A stretch of 64,000 nucleotides of DNA from Lantana camara (Eukaryota; Streptophyta; Magnoliopsida; Lamiales; Verbenaceae), in the NCBI GenBank assembly GCA_037501455.1, contig CM074865.1, forward strand, positions 51,354,501 to 51,418,500, in the 5' to 3' direction. The notes below the pieces were generated by a model that ran no database searches, was not told the origin of the DNA, and saw only the letters and a list, made by a program, of their open reading frames with translations. Within the stretch, counting starts at the first letter, position 1. Every line of letters begins with the position of its first letter. Both the position numbers and the translations under genes were made by a program. Shown in pieces: positions 1 to 11,406 of the stretch.

Positions 1-5
1 ACCAT

Positions 6-1627
6 GTGAGCTTAGAACGCAGCAATTTGCAGAGAACTGTTACCGAGGCGAACTTCCACAAACTGCAACAGCCGATCACCAAAGAAGAGGTGTGGAGTGT
101 AGTCAAGTCAATGTATGCATTCAAGGCACCAGGTCCTGATGGTCTTCAAGCATATTTTTACCAAACCTTTTGGGACTTGGTGGGAGAGACAGTATCCAAT
201 CACATCCGGGACTGCTTTGCTAATCAGCAGATACCGAAAGAGATGGGCTTAGCACACATCTGTCTTATACCGAAAATGGACTGCCCGAAAATGCTTTGCC
301 AATCACATCTGCCCGATTGCTTTACCAAATGTCAATCTTAAGATACTTACAAAGCTACTGGTCGGAAGAATCAAGGGATTTATTACTGATTTAGTGGACC
401 CTCTACAAAGCTCGTTTATTCCGGGAAGAAGTACCCACGACAACATACTGATCCTTAAGGAGCTGATACATACAATGTATGGTTCTAAAAGCAAGAAAGG
501 AAGCATGCTTCTTAAGCCGGACCTCGAAAAGGCATATGATAAAATCAGGTGGGACTTTCTACGGGAGACACTCAGGTTCTTCGCATTTCCGGAAAGCACC
601 ATGAACATCATCATAGAGAGTGTTAGAAGTATCTAGCCTCAGATTTTATGGAAAAGCGAGCCTACGGAGCCAATACGTCCTTCATACGGGATAAGGAAAG
701 GGGACCCCCTTTCCCCCTACTTGTTCGTGATATGCATGGAACGCCTAAACTATATGATCGAAGAGGCAGTCGCTACCAAGCACTGCAAACTAATCGAAAG
801 CTGCAAAGAGGGCCCAAAGATTAGCCATGTGCTGTTTGCTGACGATATCATGCTCACGGCCGAAGCTTCTCCTGAGAACGCTGCTACCATAAAGGAGATT
901 CTGGCCAAGTTTTGCAATGCATCAGGTCTTAAAATCAGTCCACCCAAATCAAAGATCTGGTTTTCGCTATACACCGTGACTAACCGACGAAAGGAGGTGC
1001 TGGATATTCTTGGCATCGGGGAACCAAAGTCAGTTGGCAAATACCTTGGTGTTGATCTAGGGGATGGAAAACGTTCGAATGTTATCTTTCTGGAGGTGTT
1101 GGAACGGGTCCGGAAACGATTATCCATGTGGAAAGCAAAAACTCTCATTCTAGCCGGGCGTATAACGTTAATAAAGTCCGTAACCTCTTCCATTCCGATA
1201 TATCAAATGCATACGAGCTGGTTTCCGATGAGCTTTTGCGAAAAATTGGATCAAGTGAACGCAACTTCCTTTGGTCATCGGACCTGGAAAAGAAGAAAAT
1301 TTACTTGGTGGGCTGGAACAAAGTTATTTGGAAAAAGAGTGAGGGAGGACTCGGACTCCGGGAGGCCCGGAAAAGCAATATAAGCATGCTTGCGAAGTTG
1401 GTTGGCGAGTCTTGAAAAATAATGATGCGATTTGGTGTCGTATCTTCAAGGCCAAATATTTGGAGCATAAAGAAATCTTGGAATGCAGACCAAAACCCAC
1501 GGCCTCAAGTTTATGGAAAGGAGTGGTCAGAAGCTTGAAAGGTGTGTCGCATAAATCAGAATTCGGATTGGGAATGGAAATGAGACGAGATTGTAGGGTG
1601 ATGACTGGAGTGGAATCGGAGCTCTAA
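6..1627 (+). pseudogene. LINE reverse transcriptase, frameshifted
   Basis: Encodes the reverse transcriptase that copies LINE RNA at a nicked target. Visible blocks: the APGPDG motif of the fingers (about 135-150), the SFIPGRS block near 412-432, the ADD catalytic motif (FADDIM, 835-852), and a thumb region with GKYLGVDLG near 1036-1062. The frame moves between about 341 and 394, has a stop near 634, and moves again near 1200 and 1412, so at least four breaks separate the pieces. The catalytic Asp pair is still present. Family assignment is firm; activity is excluded. Confidence 0.88.
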
Positions 1628-1668
1628 GAAATCTCATCCAAGAGCCCATAGATCCGGCAGATGAAGAT

Positions 1669-2820
1669 ATGAAGGTCTGTGATGATCAAGATGAAAACAA
1701 TAGGTGGCAATGGCATATTCTGCGTACCAAACTGCCAACCGAGATCATTAACCGCGCTGAATCGATAAGGGATAGTTTCTATTGGAAAGGAAACCCGACA
1801 GGGACCTTCACGTGTAAAACGGCATATGACTCTTTGAGACAAACTGTTGTTAACCTAGATTGTTCTTAGAAGATGATATGGAGCAGTAACATCCCGAATA
1901 AACTCATGAGTTTCCTGTGGCAAATCAACCGTAGGAGCATAATGTGCAACGCTCTAAGGTTCAACCGCAAAATGACGACGAATGCTAGCTGCCGACGATG
2001 TCGAGCTCCAAGAGAAGACGCCATACACATATTCAGACATTGTCCCATTGCACAGGTGTTATGGAGAAAAGTGATTGACAGCAAAGATTGGGCAGAGCTT
2101 CAAACAATGGATGATACAGAATGGTTTGCCAAGGCTTGGCGACTACAAATTAACAATAATGTGATCCCTACAGCAAACTGGTCACTTGTGTTTAAAACAG
2201 GCATGTGGGGGCTCTGGAATCATAGGAACAAATGGTGCTACCAGAACCTACGAGAACCGCTAGGGGTAACCTTGAGCAGGATGAAACAGCTGATCCTGGA
2301 TTTGGGAGAGACACAGCAAGTCAGTAAAACACAGGTGGTGACGAAACAGGCTGAGAAATGGCAGGAACCTATGCCGGGATGGGTCAAATTGAACACAGAT
2401 GGGAGCCTCTTTAGCTTAACCAAAACAGCGACAGCCGGAGGTATCGTAAGAGATGAAAATGGCAGATAGGTTGTTGGTTTTGTAATAAAATAAAAAACTC
2501 AGGACATCCTCTGCACGGAGCTGCTGGGACTTAGAGAAGGCTTGCGAATGGCATGGGAAAGACGTTTCGAGAGGATAGTAGTGGAGTACGACTCTAAAGA
2601 TGTGGTGAATTTGGTGGCAAATGCTAATATGGAGGAACATCCCCTCGGATTAATCATCGGCGACTGCCGGAAACTCATGCGTGAACCATGGAACTGTGAG
2701 CTAAAACACATAAAGAGAGAGGCCAATTCACTTGCGGACAGCTTAGCTAAGCTGGGACAGAAAATGCACGAAGAAAGATTGGAGTGGGAGACTTACCCTG
2801 ATGAGCTTGAAGGAAGATAA
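1669..2820 (+). pseudogene. LINE zinc-binding and RNase H tail
   Basis: Downstream part of the LINE ORF2. From 1873 the protein reads as a zf-RVT segment with paired Cys (CRRC) followed by an HIFRHC block near 2025-2045, then RNase H starting at a LNTDGS block (about 2390-2406) that carries the first catalytic Asp. Stops near 2467 and 2490 interrupt RNase H; it resumes with a TELLGLREGL block (Glu) and a VEYDSKDV block (Asp), and ends with a SLADSLAKLG block before the stop at 2818. The RNase H tail is typical of plant L1 elements. Confidence 0.85.
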
Positions 2821-2860
2821 TTTTTGAGGCCGTTGCCCTGTCTGATGTACCAAAAAAAAA

Positions 2861-3966
2861 TAGTATGTACATTGAGCTTACAAGCTCCATATTACAAAAA
2901 TAATACAAGTATCAATGGCCACACGGCCCAACATAACAAAATTTGCCCAAAACGTATATAATCATAATACAAATAATAGTAATATGAGTGTATGTGGGTG
3001 TAAAAGAAATGCTAGACTCAAACACAAGACTCTAAAGACTCGGGTTCCCGCCTAGTACTCCACACCTGCAAGCAGAAACTGAAAACAATGGCGGGTTCAG
3101 TCTAAAGGAGATTGGTGGGTACAAAACAGGGCATAATATAATATGCTGAATTTAAACACATACATGCAAGTCATAATCCCGTACAAGGTCTTTATTATAT
3201 TTCTCAAGTGGGTAAAATAAAGAAAAACATCAAATAGGATTATAATAATCATATTCATGTATTAGGTTACTCGTGAGCCCGGCGAGAGAGCTAGATCTCC
3301 AACCTTCGCCTTGTGTAATCATTAACATTATTCATTAGTTATCACACCCATAATCTTTTGTGCACATTCAATCGATCATTTACACCTTTTTCCTTCGGTT
3401 AGTGGATGGGTTTGTAAGGCCTGACCACCCATTCATTATGGCTAGTGGGGTACATGAATCCCCAAAAGCCCGATTCCCATTCCTCGCTAATCTCCTAGCG
3501 AGGGCCAGTAACATTGTAGTTTTTTGTGGAACTAGCATACAGGGTTCAGCCCAAGTTTCCCTAGATAGCCACTTATACTAAGTCCTAGGGCTCCCATTCA
3601 GTGGATTCATTCAATCTCGGCAAAATATTAGGTAGGGATACATTAAACCAATGGGTTTTACGTTGAAATCATTTACTCTTGAAAAGACACGATATATCGT
3701 GTTAACTTTATCTAATTAAAGAGAAACCCACCTTAGAGGTAAAAGAATGACATAAAAGCCTCACTAACCGGCCCCGTCTCCGTCCGGACCTAAATCTGTG
3801 CAAAAGAAGTGAAGTGGGACTCAATATAACCACAAACGACGCTCAACAATGCAATGAACATGATATGAAATCCATAAGAGATGAAATCATGTTATGAAAA
3901 TGTTCATGTCCACAATTAATGACTTAAAGATACTTAAACAAGCAATTCATTCAAGTACATTCATTA
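2861..3966 (-). mobile_element. Partial gypsy-type LTR T
   Basis: Antisense LTR remnant lying between the LINE and LTR S. It shares landmarks with the other gypsy-type LTRs here: the CCCGCCTAG block near 3050, the AATCCCG/ACAAGGT and GGCGAGAGAG blocks, a hairpin near 3402-3432, and the candidate mini-exon at 3732-3795. The LTR 3' terminus would be left of the LINE and its 5' half is cut off where S begins at 3967. No ORF of interest. Confidence 0.7.
3732..3795 (-). other. Candidate LTR mini-exon (T)
   Basis: Read on the - strand, a pyrimidine-rich tract ending TTTTGCACAG stands at 3796-3812, followed by 64 nt and then CTAAG|GTGGGT. The same AG-(60-71 nt)-GT layout occurs at the equivalent place in seven other LTRs of this window. 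Splicing is inferred. Confidence 0.55.
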
Positions 3967-4892
3967 TGTAACTTCCCGACCTTTCGGACTTCCAGGTACG
4001 ACATAACGGGTGTGTTATTTGTGCATTTAATTATTTTATTTATGCAATTAATTGATATTTTAATGTTTATATGATTATTTGAATTTATATGAAATCATTT
4101 GTTTAATTTATTAATATGAATTTTGAACGTTTATGCCTATACGCTTTGGAACTTGATCTATATGCATTCGAATTCGTTTTCGATTTTCGTAAAATTTTGA
4201 TATGCATGAAATACGTGAGTCATGAACATTATTATAGGCTCGTTATGTGATTTTGAATTTATTTGCTTTAGTTTTGCTCGTTTCTGTTTTACGGGACCTA
4301 AAGGGGGCTAAAGGGCATTTAGCACGACTTGGGTTCCGGGCGGCGTAACTTGAGCTCAGGAATTCGGATTCAAATTTTGGAAGAGGCGTTGGACCTCCGA
4401 AATTCCACCAAAACGAACACCTCGCACCTAAGTGACACCCTTTTACTAGTCTTCAGTTTGTGGGCCCACCTTAACCCTAATTAAGCTTCAACCTTGACTT
4501 ATATCCTTGAGTTACCCCTCTCTTTTCTTCCACACCAACCATTCGGACCACACCACCACAAGAAGAGAAAATTCAGCTCCCAAGTGAAGGAAGGAAAAAG
4601 AAGAGCCCCTTTTCACCCTTGTGATTTTTGAACTCAAATCACTTCCATACTTCTTCATATCTTAAAGGTAGGTATATTTTTTGATTCTCCTCTCTTTTAT
4701 GGTCCTTTTAATCCATGCAATTCATGATTTGCATCATATTTAATATGATCTTGGAGATATGCATGAATAGTAAGGGTTAGCTCTCATTTTTTAAACCTTA
4801 TTCTAGCTTGAGCTTTGAGGTGATTTAATGCATGTAAGCTGATCATATGAGCTTGCTAATCTCAATTTTTGACACTTAACACTTGGTAGTTA
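3967..4892 (+). mobile_element. LTR S, first piece
   Basis: Starts TGTAACTTCCCGAC, matching the start pattern of the G1 LTR (TGTAACGCCCC...CAGGTA). Contains a strong candidate splice donor, AAAG|GTAGGT, at 4668. Interrupted at 4893 by solo LTR O and resumed at 31358. No coding capacity seen. The 5 bases before S are CATTA; the far end of S is outside the window, so the duplication is unchecked. Confidence 0.75.
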
Positions 4893-6647
4893 TGTAGTGC
4901 CCCAACGGAAGGCCGCATATCCCCTGCACCGAGCTCCGACCCACATATGAAATGGAGAGTCCATACACGAGCCGAATCACGGCGAACAGGGACTCACTCA
5001 CACACTAGGCTAGGCGGGAGCTAGAACCTCGAAACCAAATAAGAAAGCTCACAAATTAAATGCGAGTGCGGAAGCAGAACATATATTCAATCACGAGGGT
5101 TATCATAAAAGATGGGTTCCACTAGCATGAGTACCTAGTCGCGAAAATGTAAAACATAAATCATAAATAACAAATTTATGGGTTCAAGTATCCCTAGAAG
5201 CCTGTCCTGAGTCAATATAATATAATCATAACAATTCATACATAATTCTATAACTTATTCAATATACAGAATACATATGAACAGACTCCAACTCGATCAA
5301 GAGACTCGACAGACTTGACTTCCCGCCTAGCACTCCAAAACCTGTAAAAGCACTGAAAATAAAGCCGGGTTCAGTCGACTGGTGGATATAAAACAGGGCA
5401 TATCATAATTATATTTCATAATTTAAACACCCCCACATGCAAGCCATAATCCCTTGCGAGGTTTTTAAGATATTAGCCAAGTGGGTTAAAACAAAGAAAA
5501 CAACGCTCGGGGATTACAACAATTAATTTCATTCACAATCATAATCGTTCATGCGGTCAGTACGTGAGCCCTGGCGGGTGGGCGAATATATCCAACCTAC
5601 TCCTCGTGTGTGCATATCAGTTTAATCTTTATAGTAGCGATCATGCACATTCATATATATTCGTTCATAATCATTCATAATCATATCATGCATAGTAATA
5701 AACACTTACACCTTTTTTCTCCGGGTGGTGGACGGGCTAGTAGGACCCGGCCACCGGTCCATACATAGGCCAATGGGGGTACATGAATCCCCCAAGGGCA
5801 ATCAACTCCCTTTCCCCACTAAATCGCTTAGGGAGGGCCGGTATCAGCATAGATGTGGTGGGACTAGTACAATGGATCACCGTCAGCCCTTGCCTCTCTG
5901 GATAGCCACTTGCACTAAGTCCTTGGGCCCGTGTGCACAATCATGTCCACTCCAAAAATCATAAGGTGGGGATACATAAAAGAAGGGCTATACGTTGGAA
6001 ATCATTGACTCTTTTGAAAAGACTCGATATATATACATATATATACTATTTTGGCTTAAAACATTCTCTTAAGGGATATATCGGGTCATCATAGCTAATA
6101 GAAGAGAAACCCACTTGTTACACCTTACCGAACGATAGCAAGAAGAAATAAAGACTTGAGGAAACCTAGGAACCCGACATCTTCGCCTTGGAGAAAACTG
6201 TACAAAGGACAAAACAGTGCACTCATGAGACTCAAGACTCCAAATGAACCATATATGACGCACGACAATGCAATGAATATGATATGAAGTGCCTACGAGA
6301 CAATAACATATTATGAAAATGTTCTTATGCACAATTAATGCATCAGAAGCACATAAACAAGCAATTCATTCAAGTTTGATCGATACATAAAGGTTTCACA
6401 TTCATTCGTTCCATATCATTCATAATTCATAGAAATTCAAGTCAGGGATTTCATATAACAGTTGTAACTGAAGTATATATTAAGTTTACAATCATAAATT
6501 AAACAAAACAAAGGCATTCAAATCATTTAAATATGTAAAACTTGAAATAGATAACAATCAAATTTATAATTCCAAATAAATCAAACAATATTTAATATAT
6601 ATACATATATATATATATACAAACCTATATAATATTTTACATATGTT
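4893..6647 (-). mobile_element. Solo LTR O, piece 1
   Basis: Begins TGTAGTGCCCC, the reverse of an LTR 3' end. O as a whole runs 4893-31357 but is split by A, W and G1; its four pieces total about 2.66 kb and end GGGGCGTTACA at 31357. Flanks are AGTTA (4888-4892) and AGTTG (31358-31362), a target duplication with one mismatch, so O is a solo LTR inserted in S. This piece holds a mini-exon candidate (6129-6197), an acceptor near 5342, and a hairpin near 5723-5755. Confidence 0.8.
6129..6197 (-). other. Candidate LTR mini-exon (O)
   Basis: On the - strand, TTTTGTCCTTTGTACAG precedes 69 nt that end at TTCG|GTAAGG. Position within the LTR matches the mini-exons of T, V, W, G1, G2, E and L. Splicing is inferred from the sites only. 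Confidence 0.55.
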
Positions 6648-8790
6648 TGTTTGGAATAGTGACCTAGAAAGTAGATTGTATATCCGCGTTGTACTTTTCC
6701 TTATTGTAATCACAGACAATCTTTGAATAAAATAACGAATTGAGGCAACACTTCTTTATATGCCCTTGTTTGGTATGCGTTTACTTTAGTTGTGCATATA
6801 TGAGAACTCCCCTAATCATGATAACTTTAGGAATCTACCATTTAGGTGAAATGGTTCATGAAACGAGCCCTATATCACATAAGTCATGATTAGTAAAATA
6901 CTCCAAGCTGATGAGTCCTACAAACAGTAGGAGTGTCAACCTGACTCCTCCAAGGCTTGCTTGTGGGATCACGCCCTTAAGAAGGACCATCATGTTTTAT
7001 GGAGGTGCAAAGTGTAGAGTTGATACATGCGTGATAGATGACGGTGCTTACTTCCATAAGTAAGTTCACTGAGGTGCCTCGTGTGAGAAGATTCCTAAAT
7101 AGGAAAGGAAGTTTCTATTTCAGGAAATGGAAACTTCCAGATTAGAAAATCTCTCACTAGTCATTAATGTGATTAATTGATCCTTAGACTTGAGGTTCCA
7201 TGTCACTTTATGAGTTAACTCTGTAGTCTTAGGTATAAGCTTGAAAGGGTGTCGCCTCAGACAACTGATTCAAGGATTATGCTGGGGCTGCACAAGTGAC
7301 TTATGAAAGTTAATGAGTATCAAGAAAGGACCTACAGTTACATTTGCAAGGTGATCTCTTACTGTGTAAGTCATTCATATGCCATATGGAGTCCTTAGCA
7401 AAGGCAGTAGATCAAGACATCAAGAAAAGAGTTTCTTGCATTGAGATAAAATGGATATGAGATGCACTTAGCTTTAAGACCAGATTATTAGGGTTCTGAT
7501 TATTCCCTTACCCTAGATCTTGGTTGAGATATAGTAAGTAGTAGGATTGTATCTCACATGAATCAGTGACTTAAAGGTTCTGTCGAATCGGGACATTCCA
7601 ATTCAGCTAGGTGTTAAACACCTGTTGCTAGACTATGGTCGTTTAATCTGTGGACTGATTAATTAATTAATGAATTAATTAATTAGGGTCACTGCTAATT
7701 GAATTGAGAACCTAGAGGGTCACACACAACAACTTATTTACATGAGTTGAGGCTTTGAAATGATTAAACGAGTTAATCGAGCGAAGAGGGTTCCACACGT
7801 GTGAATCACACGTGCGGGTGACGTGAGTGGCACGTGTCCTTACGACACGTGTCTCACACGTGTATGCATATATTACATGTGTTAAATAATTAATGTGTTA
7901 AATAATTAATGTGTTAATTATTTAATAGACTTTGGTTTAATTTTTGAATTAAAATGAAATTCTTATTTTGGAGAAATTAATCTATTTAAGTATGAATTAG
8001 TTAATTAGATAAATATGTTATTTATTAATTAATAAATAAAGTATAATATTATCCAAAAGGTGTAGCACCCGGAACGCCGAGATGCCACACCCCCGCACTA
8101 TAGCTCAGTCCACAAACGAAATGAGTAATCCGTACATGATCTAAGACTATAGCGAACGGGTGACAAGAGAAAAGGATCCACTAGCTAGGCGGGACTAACC
8201 CTCCATTCGACACAACCATGCATAAACAATAACATGAGAATAAGATATACATGCATTTCATCACCATTCTTCAAATTCAACTTTATCACTTACAAATACA
8301 CTTTAAATATCCAAAACCTAACATAACATACGTAAGTACCAAAACCCATAACAATCTATATATACATCAATAAGGTACATGTGATGGTGCTAGACCCAAC
8401 TGAATAAAAGACACAACTCAAACTCCCGCCTAGCACACGACCATGAGTACCTGAAAATGTTGAGGTGTTAGTCTACCAACGACTGAGTGAGGGGTTTATG
8501 AATAAATATTAGCGCAATTAACATGCAAGTTATAATCCCGGGTAAAGCTTTGACAAATGATATAATATAGGTTGAATAAGGAATAATCTTCGCCCGAGAT
8601 TACAACTATTTAATTTAACAATATAAACGTTATCAATTCAATTCAATTCAATCCGTGGCCCGGGCGAGTGAGGGCAATTCTCCAACCTTACACCAATAGT
8701 GAACATTACATGCTTTTGTAATTATCATGTGATCATGCAATTTAATTAAAGTGCACAGGTATCAATTTCATGAACTCCTTTACTCCGGGT

Positions 8791-8819
8791 GATGGTGGGT
8801 TTGCAAGGCCCTAACCATC
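8791..8819 (-). repeat. LTR hairpin in V
   Basis: Arms GATGGT-GGG and CCC-(TA)-ACCATC flank TTTGCAAGG. The same place in other LTR families carries a hairpin with different but matched arms. Confidence 0.6.
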
Positions 8820-9265
8820 CATGCGACGTACGTCGGGAACATGACTCCCACGTACGGGATTCCTTCCTCCACCAAACCTCCTGGTGGATTCAGGGGTTAT
8901 CCCAAAGTAGTGAGGATAGTGCAAGAGTTACCCGTCAGCCCTTGCTTCCTCGGTTGGCTCAATACACTACCCTCGGGCCCAAATGTGAACATGCTTACTC
9001 GCCCAAAATAATTAATCAATCCGTTTAGTTCAATCAATAAATTCCATGAAATCAGTTGAAAATCAATAAGGTCACGGTCCAATCACGATGCATGCATTGC
9101 TTTGCATGATCATGGTGCTAATCACACTACATGCATTGCTTTGCATAAGTGTGACTTGCTTGCAATCGATTAGATTTGGAAAACTCTAGATATATATATA
9201 CATTTTGGCCGAAAACATCACATAAGGGTTGTACGGGTTCTATATAACCAGAAATTAAACCTTAC

Positions 9266-9336
9266 CTTTACTTTACCAACCAAAACAATCAAGGAAACAC
9301 CCTAAGGAGAGTTCTCCTTGTCAACGGGAACGTGAT
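9266..9336 (-). other. Candidate LTR mini-exon (V)
   Basis: On the - strand, CCTTGTTATACAG precedes 71 nt ending at TAAAG|GTAAGG, a near-consensus donor. The segment itself contains an AAGGAGA/TCTCCTT hairpin. Confidence 0.6.
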
Positions 9337-9891
9337 CTGTATAACAAGGACAAGTGTTCGTGAGACACGACTCTTATGAACCATTTACGATGCACGACAA
9401 AGTCATGATCAATAAGTCATTCAATAACACTTAGGAAAATGTCAAGTAGGAGCATGATTATCAATTAAACAAGTATATATAACATATAATTCACATATAG
9501 GATACAAGAGAGTGAAAGGAATGCAATAATAGAGGTTTTGGTGAAGTTTGTCAAAAACGGGCAATTTTAGAAAATGTACATGTTGAGGGAAAACTGGAAT
9601 ATCTTTAATTATAGGAGTGGGAATTGAGTTTTTTTTGTTGGACATGAAGCTAGACACAAAGGCCTTTCCGAGCATATATGGCTCGTTTTCTAGTTCAAAG
9701 CGAGGAGAAAATGGCGGATGGTTGAAATTAGGCGAGTGTAGTTTGTCGGGAAAGCAGTGACACCAAAAATAATTGATCATAACTCATAAATGGGAAAAGA
9801 TATTGAGATGATTCTAATTGGAGGTTGTTTTATACTTCAAGATCTTTCCAAAGAATAAAAAATCAGGTCATTTGGAGTTCATATGAGGGAG

Positions 9892-10012
9892 TACCCGGCC
9901 GGGTAAAATTCAAGGGAAAAGTTCCCCGACCGGGTAAGCAGTACAGAAGCTTTTCGGGGGAAAACTACCCGCCCGGGTACTTTTTATGCACAAAAAGTAC
10001 CCGGCCGGGTAC
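9892..10012. repeat. Palindrome cluster TACCCGGCCGGGTA (V)
   Basis: Four spaced copies: 9892-9905 (perfect), 9923-9936 (TCCCCGACCGGGTA), 9966-9979 (TACCCGCCCGGGTA) and 9998-10011 (perfect; 16 bp with its flanks). Copies 3 and 4 are also arms of a larger inverted repeat, joined by TTTTT-ATGCAC-AAAAA. The cluster lies between donor 1 and the mini-exon on the - strand. Confidence 0.9.
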
Positions 10013-11406
10013 TGTTCTAGCGGTGGAAAAAGGGGCAAAACAGGGGTAGCTTCGGGGGAGAAAGAAAAGGGATGAAAACCCAAAGCAAACTCAACCAAAA
10101 TGCTCCAAAACAACCATATAACATCCATATAACTTAAATACACCATTTAGTAACATATAATCCATGGAAACATGCATAGATCATCAAAAATTCCTCAACC
10201 AAACCCTATATAATATCACATCCCACCTTCTTATTATTCAAGAATTCATGCAAGTTGGCAAGCTAAATGACCATGATCAAGCTTCTAATCATATATAACC
10301 AAGGAATTCTTATCACATACACATCAAACCCTACTCATCACATAATCAAAACTTCATCAAATTGTCATGCTACCTTGAAATAGAAGATGAAATGGAATGA
10401 AATGATGAGATGTTGAAGATGCTCCAACTTGTATACTTTTCCCTTGAATTAAAGCTTGAAATTGAGATGAACTCTTCCTCTCCTCTTCTTGGTGTTTTAA
10501 TCGGTATATGGTGTATGTGTGTGTGAAGAAATTGGATGAATATGATGAAATGAATGGAATGCGGGAGAGATGAAAGTATATGCCAAAAGTCTTGCACATA
10601 AGTCCTTATGAATTTAAATCCATGCGATCAATTTTTATTCCTTGGCAAATGATCATATAACTCAAAAGAATTTATGCAATTAAGTTCACATTTTTTTTTT
10701 TAAATAATCAATTAGAACCACATAATAGCAATTAAGCACTTTATCAATTAATTCACGTAAATTTCATGTTAACGGAAGTTCATATAAATACATGAGAATA
10801 TAAGGCATATAATGCTACGAAATTTAATATATCCCATAATGCATAATGGAAAACGGGGCGTTACAAAAGGGTTCTGGATATTTTAGCTCTCTGAAAAGTT
10901 GATTTGAATTAGAATTCAAAATCAAGGTTTGGAATGACTTGATGATCAAGTAATAAGATAGAGGGACCAAATCCTTAGTCCAATAAGACTAGGTTCGGCC
11001 GCCCCTCCCTTTGCTATATATAGAGGAGCTCGAGCTCCCCTTAAGGGAGATGAATTCCTCTTGGTTCATGTGTTGAACACCATCCTTTCTCCAAGATCAC
11101 ATAAACCCTAGGTTAAGCCTAAACACTAACTAGAGAACTAGCATCCTTACTAGTTAGATTATAGTCAACTTGGTGGACTATCTCTAGAGAGCTTCGAGTT
11201 AGAAGTTTTTAAAGATTCGAGCTTTACCAAGGAGAGGGGATCAAGCCGGGAGAAGAGCATTCTTGGGTGGCTTGAAACGCTTCAAGAAAGATTATTAAAA
11301 AGTAAGTTTCTTTACCTTACGAATTTGGATTCATGGTTGCCAGTTTCGATCCTTTTGTTGAAAAATTTTGAAATTTCCGCTGCTTTCTGATTCCTGTTTT
11401 CCAACA

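Larger units (their letters stand above)
1..2860 (+). mobile_element. L1-type LINE, 5'-truncated by window, decayed
   Basis: Non-LTR retrotransposon remnant read on the + strand. Reverse transcriptase blocks, a zinc-binding segment and a terminal RNase H segment follow in the usual order for plant L1 elements. The endonuclease would lie left of base 1. The coding line changes frame several times, so this is a dead copy. The 3' end is marked by a run of nine A at 2852-2860 after a short 3' UTR. Sequence right of it is LTR-type (T), so the LINE probably landed inside that LTR; its target duplication cannot be checked because the 5' end is outside the window. Confidence 0.9.
8061..10865 (-). mobile_element. 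Solo LTR V inside copia A LTR
   Basis: A 2805-bp LTR bounded by TGTAGCACCCGG and GGGGCGTTACA and flanked by a perfect AAAGG duplication (8056-8060, 10866-10870). The uninterrupted site is visible in A's 3' LTR near 17785. Read on the - strand it shows a donor (TTTCAAG|GTAGC, 10373), four TACCCGGCCGGGTA-type palindromes (9892-10011), a mini-exon candidate (9266-9336), a GATGGT/ACCATC hairpin (8791-8819), an acceptor at 8451 and the terminal stem. No internal gypsy sequence remains. Confidence 0.93.
6648..11406 (+). repeat. Copia A 5' LTR, interrupted by V
   Basis: Aligns with the 3' LTR over its length; without V and one target copy it is about 1.95 kb against 1.91 kb for the 3' LTR. Near 7885-7915 it carries a duplicated AATAATTAATGTGTTA unit that the 3' LTR has once, accounting for part of the length gap. 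It shows ACACGTGT-rich sequence near 7795-7862 (G-box-like CACGTG cores), also present in the 3' LTR and in B, which could be promoter elements. Confidence 0.9.
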
